Shown: positions 28,919 through 37,993 of the stretch, piece after piece
How the letters are laid out: the number at the start of each line of letters is the position of its first letter
Position numbering within the stretch: position 1 is the stretch's first letter
Source of the DNA: RYN-230 sp963760405
GTDB taxonomy: Bacteria; Actinomycetota; Actinomycetes; Streptosporangiales; Streptosporangiaceae
Assembly (NCBI GenBank): GCA_963760405.1
Contig: CAVXCV010000008.1
Span: forward strand, 62,001 to 126,000
Reading direction: 5' to 3'
Length of the DNA stretch: 64,000 nt
The notes under the pieces: model-generated
What the model saw: the letters and a program-made list of their open reading frames with translations, nothing else
Told to the model about the DNA's origin: nothing
The model's database searches: none
Made by a program: the position numbers and the translations under genes

Positions 28919-29339
28919 GCACCCGGCCGGGCCTCGGCACATGGCAGGACCTGAGCACCCGGCCGGGCGCTTCTCCGGGGTGGCCGCGGAGTACGACCAG
29001 GTACGCCCGGCGCCGCCCGCCGCGATCGCTGAGGTGATCCGGCAGTGGGCGGGTATCGCCGACCCGGATGTGGTCGATCTCGGCGCGGGCACCGGGTTGT
29101 CGGCCGCGCTCTGGGCGGGCCGGGCGCGCCAGGTGACCGCGGTGGAGCCGTCCGCGCCCATCCCCGCGCTCCTGGCCAGCGGAATCAGCGAGGACGAGCT
29201 CGGCCTCACCGCGCTCCGCGAGAGCGCCTGGAACCCGGGCACGGTGAGCGGGGCACCGCCCGGCAGCTGGACGTCGTGGTCGCGCAGGTACCTGGCGACC
29301 GCCTGGGCCTGCCCGACGTCCTGTGGGTACCGTGCATAG
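28911..29339 (+). pseudogene. SAM-dependent methyltransferase, interrupted by an inverted duplication
   Basis: ATG 28,911 overlaps the end of the peptidase gene by eight bases. The N-terminal ~100 residues are a normal class I methyltransferase: SGVAAEYDQVRPAPPAAIAEVI, motif I DVVDLGAGTGLSAALWA, then VTAVEPSAPIPALL. From 29,222 onward the sequence is the inverted peptidase copy and the frame ends in 39 meaningless residues. After the copy, 29,401-29,467 (RPWWWTYRLHLAIR) could be the original C-terminus. About half the enzyme is missing. Confidence 0.75.
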
Positions 29340-29400
29340 TGCGCCCGGGTCTGCCTGGCTACCGCCGGATAGGTGAGCCGGTAGACGTCGTCCGGGTGGC
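29222..29400 (-). repeat. 179-bp inverted duplication of 28,155-28,333
   Basis: Exact reverse complement of the peptidase segment over 179 bases, with no flanking target-site duplication or terminal repeats. It replaces the middle of the methyltransferase. The copies are 888 bp apart, a geometry typical of amplification chimeras but also of template-switch mutations. Confidence 0.9.
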
Positions 29401-29481
29401 CGGGCGCCGGCTGGCCGGGCCGCGCCCCTGGTGGTGGACCTACCGCCTGCACCTCGCGATCCGCTGACGCCGCACACGTCA

Positions 29482-29533
29482 GTTAGCAGTTCGATTTTTT
29501 GCCCCCCGGGGGGCAAAAAATCGAACTGCTAAC
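29482..29533. terminator. 52-bp perfect palindrome (strong hairpin)
   Basis: Two 26-bp arms meet at 29,507/29,508. The left arm begins GTTAGCAGTTCGATTTTTTG and continues as CCCCCC; the right arm mirrors it. A similar element (GTTAGC...GATTTGTGCCCC) is at 41,661-41,709. Placed between the broken methyltransferase and the MFS promoter, it probably acts as a bidirectional terminator or insulator. Confidence 0.75.
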
Positions 29534-29556
29534 GGCGGCCCAGTACCGGGATAACT

Positions 29557-29574
29557 AGTTGCCGTTAAGCAACT
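29557..29574. promoter_or_regulatory. operator candidate upstream of the MFS exporter
   Basis: AGTTGC (29,557-29,562), spacer CGTTAA, GCAACT (29,569-29,574), within the AT-richer promoter segment 24 bases before the GTG at 29,598. It resembles the sites of MarR- or TetR-type repressors of drug exporters. No cognate regulator gene is adjacent. Confidence 0.5.
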
Positions 29575-29597
29575 GACCCGTTGTAGGATGAATCAAC

Positions 29598-31552
29598 GTG
29601 CGGAGATTCGCTGATCACAGCCGCGCCGTGGGCGCCACGTCACCAGCTGATGGCCACAGCCTGGGAACTGGTGGCACCCCGGGTAGCGCAAAGAGCGCAG
29701 GCAGCGCAAGTGGCCCAGGCAGCACGGGAAACGGCGCAAGGGGCCGGGACGGGCTGGACGGCCGGTACAGGTGGATTGCGCTGTCCAACACCACGCTCAG
29801 CATGACGATGGCGACCATCGACGCCTCGATCGTGATCATCGCGATGCCCGCCATCTTCCGCGGCATCAAGCTGGACCCGCTCGCCCCGGGCAACGTCAGC
29901 TACCTACTCTGGATGATCATCGGATACCTGCTGGTGACCGCGGTGGCCGTGGTCACGCTGGGTCGGCTGGGCGACATGTACGGCCGGGTGCGCATCTACA
30001 ACCTGGGCTTCGTGGTCTTCACCCTGGCCTCGATCGCGCTCTCACTGGATCCGCTTACCGGCAGCGGCGGGGCGATGTGGCTGATCTGCTGGCGGCTGGT
30101 GCAGGCGCTCGGCGGGGCCATGCTCATGGCCAACGCGGCCGCGATCCTGACCGATGCGTTCCCGGCCGGCAAGCGGGGCATGGCCCTGGGCGTCAACCAG
30201 ATCGCCGGCATCTCCGGCCAGTTCGTCGGGCTGCTGCTGGGCGGGCTGCTGGCCGCAGTGAACTGGCGGCTGGTGTTCTGGGTGAACGTCCCGATCGGCA
30301 TCGTCGGCACCATCTGGTCCTACCGCAGCCTGCGCGAGATCGCCACCACCAAGCGGGCCCGGATCGACTGGTGGGGCAATGTCACGTTCGGCCTGGGCGC
30401 CACCGCGCTGCTGGTCGCGATCACCTACGGGATCCAGCCGTATGGCGGGCACCCCACCGGGTGGACCAACCCGTGGGTGCTCACCGGCCTGGTCGGAGGC
30501 GCGGCCCTGCTCGTGGTGTTCTGCCTGATCGAGACGCACATCGCCGAGCCCATGTTCCAGCTCGGCCTGTTCCGGATCCGGGCCTTCGCCGCCGGGAACC
30601 TGGCCAGCCTGCTCGGCTCGATCGCCCGGGGCGGGCTGCAGTTCATGCTGGTGCTCTGGCTGGCCGGGATCTGGCTGCCTCAGCACGGCTACGACTACGT
30701 GGACACGCCGCTCTGGGCGGGCATCTACATGCTCCCGCTGACCGCCGGGTTCCTGCTGGCCGGCCGATCTCCGGCACCCTGTCGGACCGGTACGGACCGC
30801 GCCCGTTCGCTACCGCAGGCCTGCTGGTGGCCACCTGTGCCTTCATCGGCCTGATCGCGCTGCCAGTGGACTTCCCGTACTGGCTGTTCGCGCTGATCAT
30901 CTTCTTCAACGGGGTCGGCTCCGGCCTGTTCGCCTCCCCCAACACCTCCGCGATCATGAGCAGCGTGCCCGCCCGGCACCGGGGCAGCGCCTCCGGGATG
31001 CGGTCCACCTTCCAGAACGCCGGGATGTCCCTATCCATCGGCATCTTCTTCTCGCTCATGATCGCCGGGCTGGCCAGCACCCTGCCGCCCGCGCTGAACC
31101 GCGGGCTGCACGCCCAGGGCGTGCCCCTGGCCGTAGCCAGCCAGGTCAGCCACCTGCCCCCGGTGAGCACCGTGTTCGCCGCGCTGCTCGGCTACAACCC
31201 GGTGCAGCACCTGCTCAAGTCGTCCGGGGTGCTCAGCCGACTGCCCCAGCACAACGTTGCGGTGCTGACCGGCCGGCATTTCTTCCCCGCGCTGATCGCC
31301 GGGCCGTTCCACCATGGCCTGGTCATCGTGTTCACCGCGGCGGCAGTCATGTCCTTCACCGGCGCCATGGTCTCGCTGCTGCGCGGCCGCCAGTTCTACT
31401 ACGACGACGGGCCGCAGCCGGCCACGGTACCGGGCATCGCGGTGACCCCGGGGCAAGTCAATGGCAGCAACGGAACCGCGCCCAGGCATCTGCCCGCCCC
31501 CGGTGCCTCGGCCCCGGTGGCCGGGGGCAGCCCGCCGGGCTGCACTGAGTGA
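29598..31552 (+). CDS. MFS transporter, DHA2 (EmrB/QacA) type, one frameshift
   Basis: An about 651-residue, 14-helix drug:H+ antiporter. GTG 29,598 begins a 55-residue Ser/Gly-rich cytoplasmic tail. TM1 IALSNTTLSMTMATIDASIVIIAMP carries the family motif D1 (Asp in TIDASIV), GRLGDMYGRVRIYN is motif A, and NWRLVFWVNVPIG is motif C-like. A missing C near 30,768 (GFLLAGPISGTLSDRYG is the expected reading) shifts the frame; the second half continues to 31,552 with FASPNTSAIMSSVP and RGSASGMRSTFQNAGMS. It exports hydrophobic drugs or metabolites. Confidence 0.9.
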
Positions 31553-31608
31553 CCCGACCGTTTCGCGCGGTGCGTTTACCCGCCCGCAACGTAGGTTTAC
31601 CGGCCATC

Positions 31609-31628
31609 AACATTCAGCGGTTAATGTT
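31609..31628. promoter_or_regulatory. inverted repeat in the gpgS promoter region
   Basis: AACATT (31,609-31,614) and AATGTT (31,623-31,628) flank CAGCGGTT in the 181-bp gap before gpgS. The unusual AT content suggests a promoter; a regulator cannot be named. Confidence 0.35.
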
Positions 31629-31733
31629 TGCTCTCCGCATGCGGCTGACGGTGCAGGAGCGAACGGGGTGAAGAAGGCCGCATTCGCGCCCCGGGCTGAC
31701 TGATGGTTAAGCCTGACGGAAAGGCGCCAGACA

Positions 31734-32723
31734 ATGAGGCTAAGCGTCCGGGAATGGTTCGAGCAGCGATCTTTTGGCCACCAGGAGTTCGCCGGCCTGC
31801 ACGGGCCGCGCGAGCTGACCACCACCCTCATCTTCCCCGCCCGTAACGTGGCCGCCACCATCGGCCCGATCCTGGACACGGTCGCCCGGCTGCATCAGCG
31901 CACCGGCCTGGTTGACCAGGTCATCGTCGTCGATGCTGACTCCGCGGACGGTACCGCCAGGATCGCCCGGCGGCACGGCGCCGAGGTCTACTCCGAGAAC
32001 GAGCTGCTGCCGGGCTTCGGGCCGGCCCGCGGCAAGGGCGATGCGATGTGGCGCAGCCTGTCCGTGTCCCGCGGCGACATCGTCATGTTCGCCGACGCCG
32101 ATACCAGTAATTTCGAGGAGCATTTCGTCTACGGCACGCTGGGGCCGATCCTGGCCATACCGGAAGTCCAGTTCAGTAAGGCCGCCTACCGGCGCCCCTT
32201 TTCTGAGGGCAGCCAATCAGTGGTGGACGGCGGCGGCCGGGTCACCGAATTGATGGCCAAACCGCTGTTCAACTTCTTCTGCCCGGAACTCACCGGGTTC
32301 GTCCAGCCGCTGGCCGGCGAGTTCGCCGCCTACCGTGAGCTGCTGCGCCAGATCCCGTTCCTCACCGGATACGGAGTGGAACTCGGGATCATGGTGGACG
32401 TGCTGGAGGAAGCCGGGCTGCCCGCGATGGCCCAGGTCGATCTCGGTGCCCGGCAGAACCGGCACCAGCCGCTGTGGGACCTGTCCCGGATGAGCTCGGC
32501 GGTGCTGCGCGCCATGGCCCGCCGGGCCGCGCTGCCGGAACGCGGCATCTGCTCCCCCGGCGCGCCGGGCGTCCGGGCCCTGCGCCGGCCCGAGATCTAT
32601 CTGCACGCGGTCGCCACCGAGCATGGGCTGCGGCTCGACGAGCACGTCAACGACCTGCTGGAACGGCCGCCGCTGGATCAGGTGCTGCCGCAGGAAGAGC
32701 GGGAAGAGGGCACGGTCGCCTAA
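31734..32723 (+). CDS. gpgS: glucosyl-3-phosphoglycerate synthase (GT81)
   Basis: A 329-residue cytoplasmic glycosyltransferase that makes glucosyl-3-phosphoglycerate from a nucleotide-glucose and 3-phosphoglycerate, the first step toward glucosylglycerate or methylglucose lipopolysaccharide. GT-A fold landmarks: LTTTLIFPARNVAATIGPIL, VIVVDADSADGTARIA, DxD-type metal site FADADTSNF, PLAGEFAAYRELL and TGYGVELGIMVDVLE. RMSSAVLRAM is the C-terminal 3-PGA-loop neighbourhood. Its four-base overlap with the convergent VOC gene is at the 3' end. It stands alone with no phosphatase (gpgP) beside it. Confidence 0.92.
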   Translation: MRLSVREWFEQRSFGHQEFAGLHGPRELTTTLIFPARNVAATIGPILDTVARLHQRTGLVDQVIVVDADSADGTARIARRHGAEVYSENELLPGFGPARGKGDAMWRSLSVSRGDIVMFADADTSNFEEHFVYGTLGPILAIPEVQFSKAAYRRPFSEGSQSVVDGGGRVTELMAKPLFNFFCPELTGFVQPLAGEFAAYRELLRQIPFLTGYGVELGIMVDVLEEAGLPAMAQVDLGARQNRHQPLWDLSRMSSAVLRAMARRAALPERGICSPGAPGVRALRRPEIYLHAVATEHGLRLDEHVNDLLERPPLDQVLPQEEREEGTVA

Positions 32724-33511
32724 GGCTGGCCGTTGTTGGCGGCCAGCCTGATCACACTGAACGTGGCGCCCTGCGGGTCGGTGATGACAGCGAGCCGGCC
32801 GGGCGGCGCGTCGGTCGGCGGCACTGACACCTGACCACCGAGTTCCGTGGCCTGGGCGGCCACCGCGTCGCAGTCGGCCACGGCGAAGTACACCATCCAG
32901 TGCGATGCGATGCCCTCGGGCCAGTTATCGTCCAGGTGCACCATGCCGCCCACCGCGCGGCCGCCAAGCCGCCACTCGGTATAGGTCATCGGCCCGAGTT
33001 CGCTGGTCTCAGCAGTCCAGCCGAACACCTGGCCGTAAAACGCAGCGGCCGCGCCGGTGTCCCGGCAGGCCAGCTCGGTCCAGCAGAAACAGCCCGGGTC
33101 GTTGACCAGGCTCGCACCGCGGAACGCGTGCGGCTGCCAGGCGGCGATGGACGCACCCTGGTCGTCGCGGAACATGGCCATGCAGCCCTGCCCGGCGATC
33201 TCCATGGGCGGCGCGAGAACCTGCCCGCCGGCCGCGGTGACCAGGGCCGCTGTTGCGTCCGCGTCCGTCACGCTGACGTAGGTGTTCCAGGCCGCGCCGC
33301 CCGGGCCTGGCATCAGGCCGGCCACTACCCGCCCGGCGGCCTGGCCGGGCGGGGTACCGGCCGCGGCGAAGAACGTGTAGCCGCCCGGCTCCGCGGCGTG
33401 CGTCACCCAGCCGAACAGGTCCCGGTAGAAGCCGGCGGATGCGCCAGGATCGCTGGTTGACAGGTCCACCCAGCACGGCGTCCCTGGTGGGTACTCCGGC
33501 AGCGCGGGCAT
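32720..33511 (-). CDS. two-domain VOC (glyoxalase-like) protein
   Basis: A 263-residue tandem VOC protein similar to actinobacterial hydroxylase/CFP-30B-like proteins. ATG 33,511 has GGAGGGAG six bases upstream; longer in-frame starts lack this. Domain 1 begins GTPCWVDLSTSDPGASAGFYRDLFGW and domain 2 CFCWTELACRDTGAAAAFYGQVFGW; each ends in the usual DPQGA/DDQGA strand. A ligand-binding or detoxifying role is likely. Confidence 0.9.
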   Translation of the reverse strand: MPALPEYPPGTPCWVDLSTSDPGASAGFYRDLFGWVTHAAEPGGYTFFAAAGTPPGQAAGRVVAGLMPGPGGAAWNTYVSVTDADATAALVTAAGGQVLAPPMEIAGQGCMAMFRDDQGASIAAWQPHAFRGASLVNDPGCFCWTELACRDTGAAAAFYGQVFGWTAETSELGPMTYTEWRLGGRAVGGMVHLDDNWPEGIASHWMVYFAVADCDAVAAQATELGGQVSVPPTDAPPGRLAVITDPQGATFSVIRLAANNGQP

Positions 33512-33709
33512 TGCGGCTCCCTCCCCGGGCGTCCCGGCCATCCGGCCCAGGCGCCCCCCTGGGACCTGTTCCCGGCCGGGCCCGCTGCGGCAGCGGCATC
33601 CCGGCCTCGCTGACCATACATCCGCCCCGGGCTTGTCTGCCCGGCCCCGGCCGCATCTCACCCGTGGCGGTATCGCCCCGCGCTCAACCGGATCGCGTAG
33701 GCTGCTCTC

Positions 33710-33925
33710 GTGCCACGCTATGAGTACCGGTGCCGGGCCTGCGGAGCGACGTACGAGCGCACCCGGCCGATGGCCGAGGCGAATGAGCCGTCCCTGTGCC
33801 CGGAAGGGCACGACGACACCGTCAAGCTGCTGTCCACAGTCGCTGTGGGCGGCCGGGCCGGCGCCCAGCCGCGGTCCGGCGGCGGTGGCGGTGGCTGCTG
33901 CGGCGGTGCCTGCGGCTGCGGCTGA
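33710..33925 (+). CDS. FmdB-family zinc-ribbon protein
   Basis: A 71-residue protein starting with GTG 33,710. The zinc ribbon YRCRACGATYE ... CPEGHDDTVKLLS is the FmdB (CxxC_CxxC_SSSS) pattern, here with the second pair as C-x-x-x-H. A Gly-rich tail ending GGGCCGGACGCG adds further cysteines, as in many actinobacterial members. Function is unknown; an early proposal as a regulator of formamidase in another bacterium does not transfer. Confidence 0.88.
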   Translation: MPRYEYRCRACGATYERTRPMAEANEPSLCPEGHDDTVKLLSTVAVGGRAGAQPRSGGGGGGCCGGACGCG

Positions 33926-33940
33926 CCCGCGGGTCACCCG

Positions 33941-34711
33941 GTGCCCGGCACCGACCGCTTCTTCGCGGAGATCACGGCCAGCACAGTCACGCTGGCCAGC
34001 CTGATCGACGGCGCTGACCTGACCCGGCCGGTGCCCACCTGCCCGGACTGGACGCTGCGGCAGCTGATCACGCACCTGGGCCGGACGCACCGCTGGGCCG
34101 CGCAGATCACCAGCACCAGGTCGGCGGAGCCCATCCCGATGCGCAGCGTGCCCGACGGCCGGCTGCCCGATGACCCGGCTCAGCACGCGGAGTGGCTGCG
34201 GGCGGGCGCGGCCCGGGTCATCGACGCGGTGCGCACGGCCGGGGATGACCAGGTGTGGGCGTTCGGCCCGCTCCGGCCAGCCCGGTTCTGGGCCCGCCGG
34301 ATGGCGCACGAGACCGCGGTGCACCGGGTCGATGCGCAGATCGCGGCCGGCCAGGTGCCGGTCATCGACGCGGACATCGCCGCTGATGGCATCGACGAAT
34401 GGCTCACGTTCCTCACCGTGCCCGGCCCGGGCCAGCCGGACCAGCGCCTCGGCGGGCTGGCGGCCGGGCAGGTGCTGCACCTGCACGCGACCGACGAGGG
34501 ACTGGACGGCGCGGGCGAGTGGCTGATCAGCCGGGCCGGCGACGAGGTGAGCGCGCGCCCCGGGCATGGTAAGGGAGATGCCGCCGTCCGCGGCCCGGCC
34601 TCGCAGCTGCTGCTGGTGCTGACCCGGCGGCTGCCGCCGGACCAGCCCGACGTCCAGGTGCTGGGCGATCCCGCGGTCCTGGACGGGTGGCTGGCCGCGA
34701 CCCCGTTCTGA
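33941..34711 (+). CDS. maleylpyruvate-isomerase-family mycothiol-dependent enzyme
   Basis: A 256-residue protein from GTG 33,941, 15 bases after the FmdB gene. The DinB-like four-helix domain opens FFAEITASTVTLASLIDGADLTRPVPTCPDWTLRQLITHLGRTHRWAA (PTCPDWT and H-x-x-x-x-H are signature) and has the second metal region RRMAHETAVHRVDAQ. The C-terminal MDMPI_C domain includes VLHLHATDE. Such proteins carry a mycothiol-dependent metal site; specific reactions are known for only a few, so the substrate is left open. Confidence 0.9.
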   Translation: MPGTDRFFAEITASTVTLASLIDGADLTRPVPTCPDWTLRQLITHLGRTHRWAAQITSTRSAEPIPMRSVPDGRLPDDPAQHAEWLRAGAARVIDAVRTAGDDQVWAFGPLRPARFWARRMAHETAVHRVDAQIAAGQVPVIDADIAADGIDEWLTFLTVPGPGQPDQRLGGLAAGQVLHLHATDEGLDGAGEWLISRAGDEVSARPGHGKGDAAVRGPASQLLLVLTRRLPPDQPDVQVLGDPAVLDGWLAATPF

Positions 34712-34767
34712 CCCTGCTCACCCCGGTGCGCGCGGGATGAGGCCCGTGGGACGGTTATCCGTTGCGG

Positions 34768-35565
34768 CTAATCATCCCGGGCGGGCTCACCGTGCAGGGC
34801 GTTCGCCTTACCGCGCCCCCAGTACGCCTTGGCCGAGATCTGGTCCGCCGCGAGCCCGTGCTCCCCGAGCACGTCCCGCAGCCGCAGCACCACCCTGGCC
34901 TCGCCGAACAGGTAGGCGTGGCCACGGCCGGGAGGCAGGCCCGCGGTCGCCGCGGCGGCCATGGCCGCCGCCAGCCCGGCCGGGTCGCCCGCCGGGCCAC
35001 CCTCCCGGTACCGCCAGCTGAGGTCCACGTCGGCCGCGGCGGCCAGGTGCTGCTCGTCCGCGGCGTCCGGGACTTCCAGCATCACGGTCGCCCGGGCGCC
35101 GGGCGGCAGCGAGCTGACCATCGCGAACACCGCGGCCAGGCCGGACTCGTCCGCGGCGAACAGGTGCCAGTCCGCGCCGGCCGCCACGAAGATCTTTCCG
35201 CGCGGGCCGATACCCTCGATCCGGTCTCCCGGCCCGGCGGACCGCACCCAGCGCTCGCCCGGCCCGTCGCCGTGCCGGACGATGTCCATGGTGAGCTGCT
35301 GCCGCGCGGTGTCCAGGTCCCGGATCGTGTACCGGCGGCGGAGCGGGCGGTTGCCGTCCACCGCGACCATCAGCATCACGTCCTGGCCCGGCCGGTAGCT
35401 GAAGGCCGCGAGTTCCGGCGCGGTCAGCACCAGCCGCTGCATGTGCGGGGTGACCAGGTCGGAGCGCACCACCTCGAGCTGCATCCGGGTGGTGCCCGCC
35501 AGCGGCCCGCGCAGCTCAGCGAACGGATCATCGAGCGCGGTCGCACCCGGTACAGCATCAGTCAT
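34768..35565 (-). CDS. siderophore-interacting protein (flavin ferric-siderophore reductase)
   Basis: A 265-residue cytoplasmic reductase. ATG 35,565 (MTDAVPGATALDD). The FAD-binding domain has SYRPGQDVMLMVAVDGNRPLRRRYTIRDL (RxYT/S motif) and DIVRHGDGPGERWV. The C-terminal SIP domain has LFAADESGLAAVFAM and YLFGEARVVLRLRDVL, then ISAKAYWGRGKAN, the typical Y-W-R/G-x-G-x end. It releases iron from imported siderophores. It lies downstream of sthA in the same direction (74 bp), which could supply the nicotinamide balance. Confidence 0.94.
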   Translation of the reverse strand: MTDAVPGATALDDPFAELRGPLAGTTRMQLEVVRSDLVTPHMQRLVLTAPELAAFSYRPGQDVMLMVAVDGNRPLRRRYTIRDLDTARQQLTMDIVRHGDGPGERWVRSAGPGDRIEGIGPRGKIFVAAGADWHLFAADESGLAAVFAMVSSLPPGARATVMLEVPDAADEQHLAAAADVDLSWRYREGGPAGDPAGLAAAMAAAATAGLPPGRGHAYLFGEARVVLRLRDVLGEHGLAADQISAKAYWGRGKANALHGEPARDD

Positions 35566-35639
35566 CCGGCCTGCCTTTCGTCCGGCTCCTGATCTTACGT
35601 GGGGCCGGGGCGCGGGCTGGCCGGGCGGGGCCGGGCCGG

Positions 35640-37043
35640 TCAGTTCGAGAAGCGGGCGACCGCGCGCATCTTGTTGGTCGCGTCGAGCGCCGCGACCTTG
35701 TACGACTCGGCCAGCGTCGGGTAGTTGAACACCGCGTCCACCAGGTAGTCGACGGTCCCCCCGCAGCCCATCACCGCCTGGCCGATGTGCACCAGCTCGG
35801 TGGCGCCGGTGCCGAACACGTGCACCCCGAGCAGGGTCCGGTCCTCGGGCGAGACGAGCAGCTTGAGCACGCCGTAGGAGTCGCCGATGATCTGCCCGCG
35901 GGCCAGCTCGCGGTACCGGGACACGCCGACCTCGAACGGGATGCATTCCGCGGTCAGCTGGTCCTCGGTGCGCCCGATGAAGCTGATCTCCGGGATGCTG
36001 TAGATGCCGATCGGCTGCAGCGTCTGCACCGCGTGGACCGGCTCCCCGCAGGCGTGGTGCGCGGCCAGCCGGCCCTGCTCCATCGAGGTGGCGGCCAGCG
36101 CCGGGAAGCCGATGACGTCGCCGACCGCGTAGATGTGCGGCACCGCGGTCCGGTAGAACTCGTCCACCTTGATCCGGCCGCGCTTGTCCGCCTCCAGCCC
36201 GGCCGCCTCCAGGTTGAGGTCGTCGGTCGAGCCCTGCCGGCCGGCCGAGTACAGCACGGTGTCGGCCGGGATCCGCTTGCCGCTGGCGAGGGTGGCGATG
36301 GCGCCTTCTTCCCTGGCCTCCACGGCGGACACGGTCTCCCCGAAGCGGAACGTCACCGCCAGGTCGCGCAGGTGGAATTTGAGCGCCTCGACGACTTCCA
36401 GGTCGCAGAACTCCAGCATCCGGTCGCGCTGCTCGACCACGGTGACCTTGCAGCCGAGGGCGGCGAACATGGACGCGTACTCGATGCCGATCACCCCGGC
36501 GCCCGCGACCACCATGGTCCGCGGCACCTGGTCCAGGTGCACGATGCCGTCCGAGTCGATGATGGTCTTCTCGTCGAACGCGACGCTGGCCGGGCGGGCC
36601 GGCCGGGTCCCGGTCGCGATCACGATGGCGTCCGCGGTGACCGTGCGCTGCCGGCCGTGCCCGTCCTCCACCTCGATCGTGTTCGGGCCGGAGAAGCGCG
36701 CGGTGCCGGCCAGCACGGTCACCCGGTTGCGGGACAGCTGGCTGCGCACCACGTCGTTCTCCCGGCTGACCACGTGGTGGGTGCGGGCGGCCAGGTCGGC
36801 GATGGTGATCTCGTCCTTGACCCGGTAGCTCTGCCCGTACATCTCCCGCTGGTCGAGCCCGGTCAGGTAGAGGACGGCCTCGCGCATCGTCTTGGACGGG
36901 ATCGTGCCGGTGTTCAGGCACACCCCGCCGATCATGTCCGGCCGCTCCACGACGGCCACCCGCCGGTCCAGCTTGGCGGCAGCGATCGCCGCCTTCTGCC
37001 CGCTCGGGCCGGAACCGATTACCAGCAGGTCGAAGTCATGCAC
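35640..37043 (-). CDS. sthA: Si-specific NAD(P)(+) transhydrogenase
   Basis: A 467-residue flavoprotein interconverting NADH and NADPH. GTG 37,043 is chosen because it begins the FAD motif (FDLLVIGSGPSGQKAAIAAA). MIGGVCLNTGTIPSKTMREA holds only one of the two redox cysteines of lipoamide dehydrogenase, as expected for SthA. The NAD motif is VVAGAGVIGIEYASMFAALG. The second FAD motif IYAVGDVIGFPALAATSMEQGR and the dimerisation domain PIGIYSIPEISFIGRTE are present. A longer upstream frame is unlikely as it would cross a GC repeat. Confidence 0.95.
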   Translation of the reverse strand: MHDFDLLVIGSGPSGQKAAIAAAKLDRRVAVVERPDMIGGVCLNTGTIPSKTMREAVLYLTGLDQREMYGQSYRVKDEITIADLAARTHHVVSRENDVVRSQLSRNRVTVLAGTARFSGPNTIEVEDGHGRQRTVTADAIVIATGTRPARPASVAFDEKTIIDSDGIVHLDQVPRTMVVAGAGVIGIEYASMFAALGCKVTVVEQRDRMLEFCDLEVVEALKFHLRDLAVTFRFGETVSAVEAREEGAIATLASGKRIPADTVLYSAGRQGSTDDLNLEAAGLEADKRGRIKVDEFYRTAVPHIYAVGDVIGFPALAATSMEQGRLAAHHACGEPVHAVQTLQPIGIYSIPEISFIGRTEDQLTAECIPFEVGVSRYRELARGQIIGDSYGVLKLLVSPEDRTLLGVHVFGTGATELVHIGQAVMGCGGTVDYLVDAVFNYPTLAESYKVAALDATNKMRAVARFSN

Positions 37044-37120
37044 GCTCCCAGTGTGCGACCACGGCCTCGGCTTATGGAAGGCGACCGGCGCTACAAACAG
37101 GAAAACTGTGTTAGCCCGGG

Positions 37121-37143
37121 GGGGGGCGACCCCCCGGAACCCC
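37121..37143. repeat. GC-rich palindromic repeat, copy 1
   Basis: GGGGGGCGACCCCCCGGAAC followed by CCC; the core GGGGGG-CGA-CCCCCC forms a tight hairpin. An identical 23-bp copy lies at 37,216-37,238. Both are preceded by a TTAG/TAAT-like start. Confidence 0.85.
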
Positions 37144-37215
37144 CCGGGATCAATGACCCCGCGCGACACCCCTCCGGGGGCGCCTCCCGTGACCATGGAA
37201 ATGCTCTGCTAATCC

Positions 37216-37238
37216 GGGGGGCGACCCCCCGGAACCCC
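37216..37238. repeat. GC-rich palindromic repeat, copy 2 (abuts a stop codon)
   Basis: Same 23 bases as 37,121-37,143 in direct orientation, ending at the stop codon of the minus-strand gene 37,238-37,777. It probably works as that gene's hairpin terminator; the pair resembles a REP-like extragenic element. Confidence 0.8.
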
Positions 37239-37777
37239 TACAGCCAGCCGGCGCGGGCGCTGGCCAGCGGCCCCTCCGCGGGCGGGCGGCCGAGCTGGCC
37301 TGCCCATACCTGGCTGAGCAGGCGGTTCACCGCCTCCAGGATCTCCGGCAGGCAGCGGCGCAGGCTTTCCGCATCCGCTTCGTCCGCGGCATCCGCGGGC
37401 AGCCCGGCCTGCGCCAGCAGGGCCGGCAGGTTAGCCAGCTGGGCGCCGACCCATTCGACCGGGAACGCGGACATGTCCCGGTCGAACACCCGGCGCCCGG
37501 GCTCCCATCCGGCCGACCCGGGATGGTGGTGGGTGCGGTCGAAGCTGCCCGGCGGCCCGTCCACCGATTCCAGCAAGTCCGCCCGCCAGATCAGGCCGCC
37601 GATCTCGATGGGCTGCGCCGAGTAGATCGACCCGGTCAGGTCGCCCGCGGTGAGCAGCCGGACCTCGAGCCGCACCCCATGCTCCGGGCCCTCCTGGCCC
37701 TTGTGCGGGTTCGGATCGACGAAATACAGGTCACTGACGACGACAGCGGTCCGCTCGAAGCCGAAGACGTACAGCAC
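37238..37777 (-). CDS. uncharacterised 179-aa protein
   Basis: GTG 37,777 follows a GAGGAGGG ribosome binding site. The protein opens with beta-rich VLYVFGFERTAVVVSDLYFVDPNPHKGQEGPEHGVRLEVRLL, then GSIYSAQPIEIGGLIWRADLLE, and ends with a helical tail. No signal or membrane segment. I do not recognise a named family. The HHHPG segment and acidic residues might bind metal. It is divergent from the ATP-grasp cassette by about 215 bp. Confidence 0.7.
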   Translation of the reverse strand: MLYVFGFERTAVVVSDLYFVDPNPHKGQEGPEHGVRLEVRLLTAGDLTGSIYSAQPIEIGGLIWRADLLESVDGPPGSFDRTHHHPGSAGWEPGRRVFDRDMSAFPVEWVGAQLANLPALLAQAGLPADAADEADAESLRRCLPEILEAVNRLLSQVWAGQLGRPPAEGPLASARAGWL

Positions 37778-37993
37778 GCAGGGCCCTCCTCAGATAACCC
37801 GGCCCCGGTTCTCCGCGTCCGGGCCGGTCTGCCTTGCTCCCAGTCTGCGCCAGCAGGGGCAGCACCAGCCAGGGGCCGGGTCGCCCGTTCCGCCGATATC
37901 TGGCGGTTTTTCCGGCTGGTACCGAAACGCTCCGGAAACACAGTCGTCATCAGGGGTAATGACAACGGAACAGAACCCCCTTACGCTGCGGTC

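Noticed and set aside
32720..34567. 615-residue minus-strand frame extending upstream of the VOC gene
   Set aside because: The first ~350 residues are antisense to the mycothiol-enzyme and FmdB genes; the real start is at 33,511 with a strong ribosome binding site.
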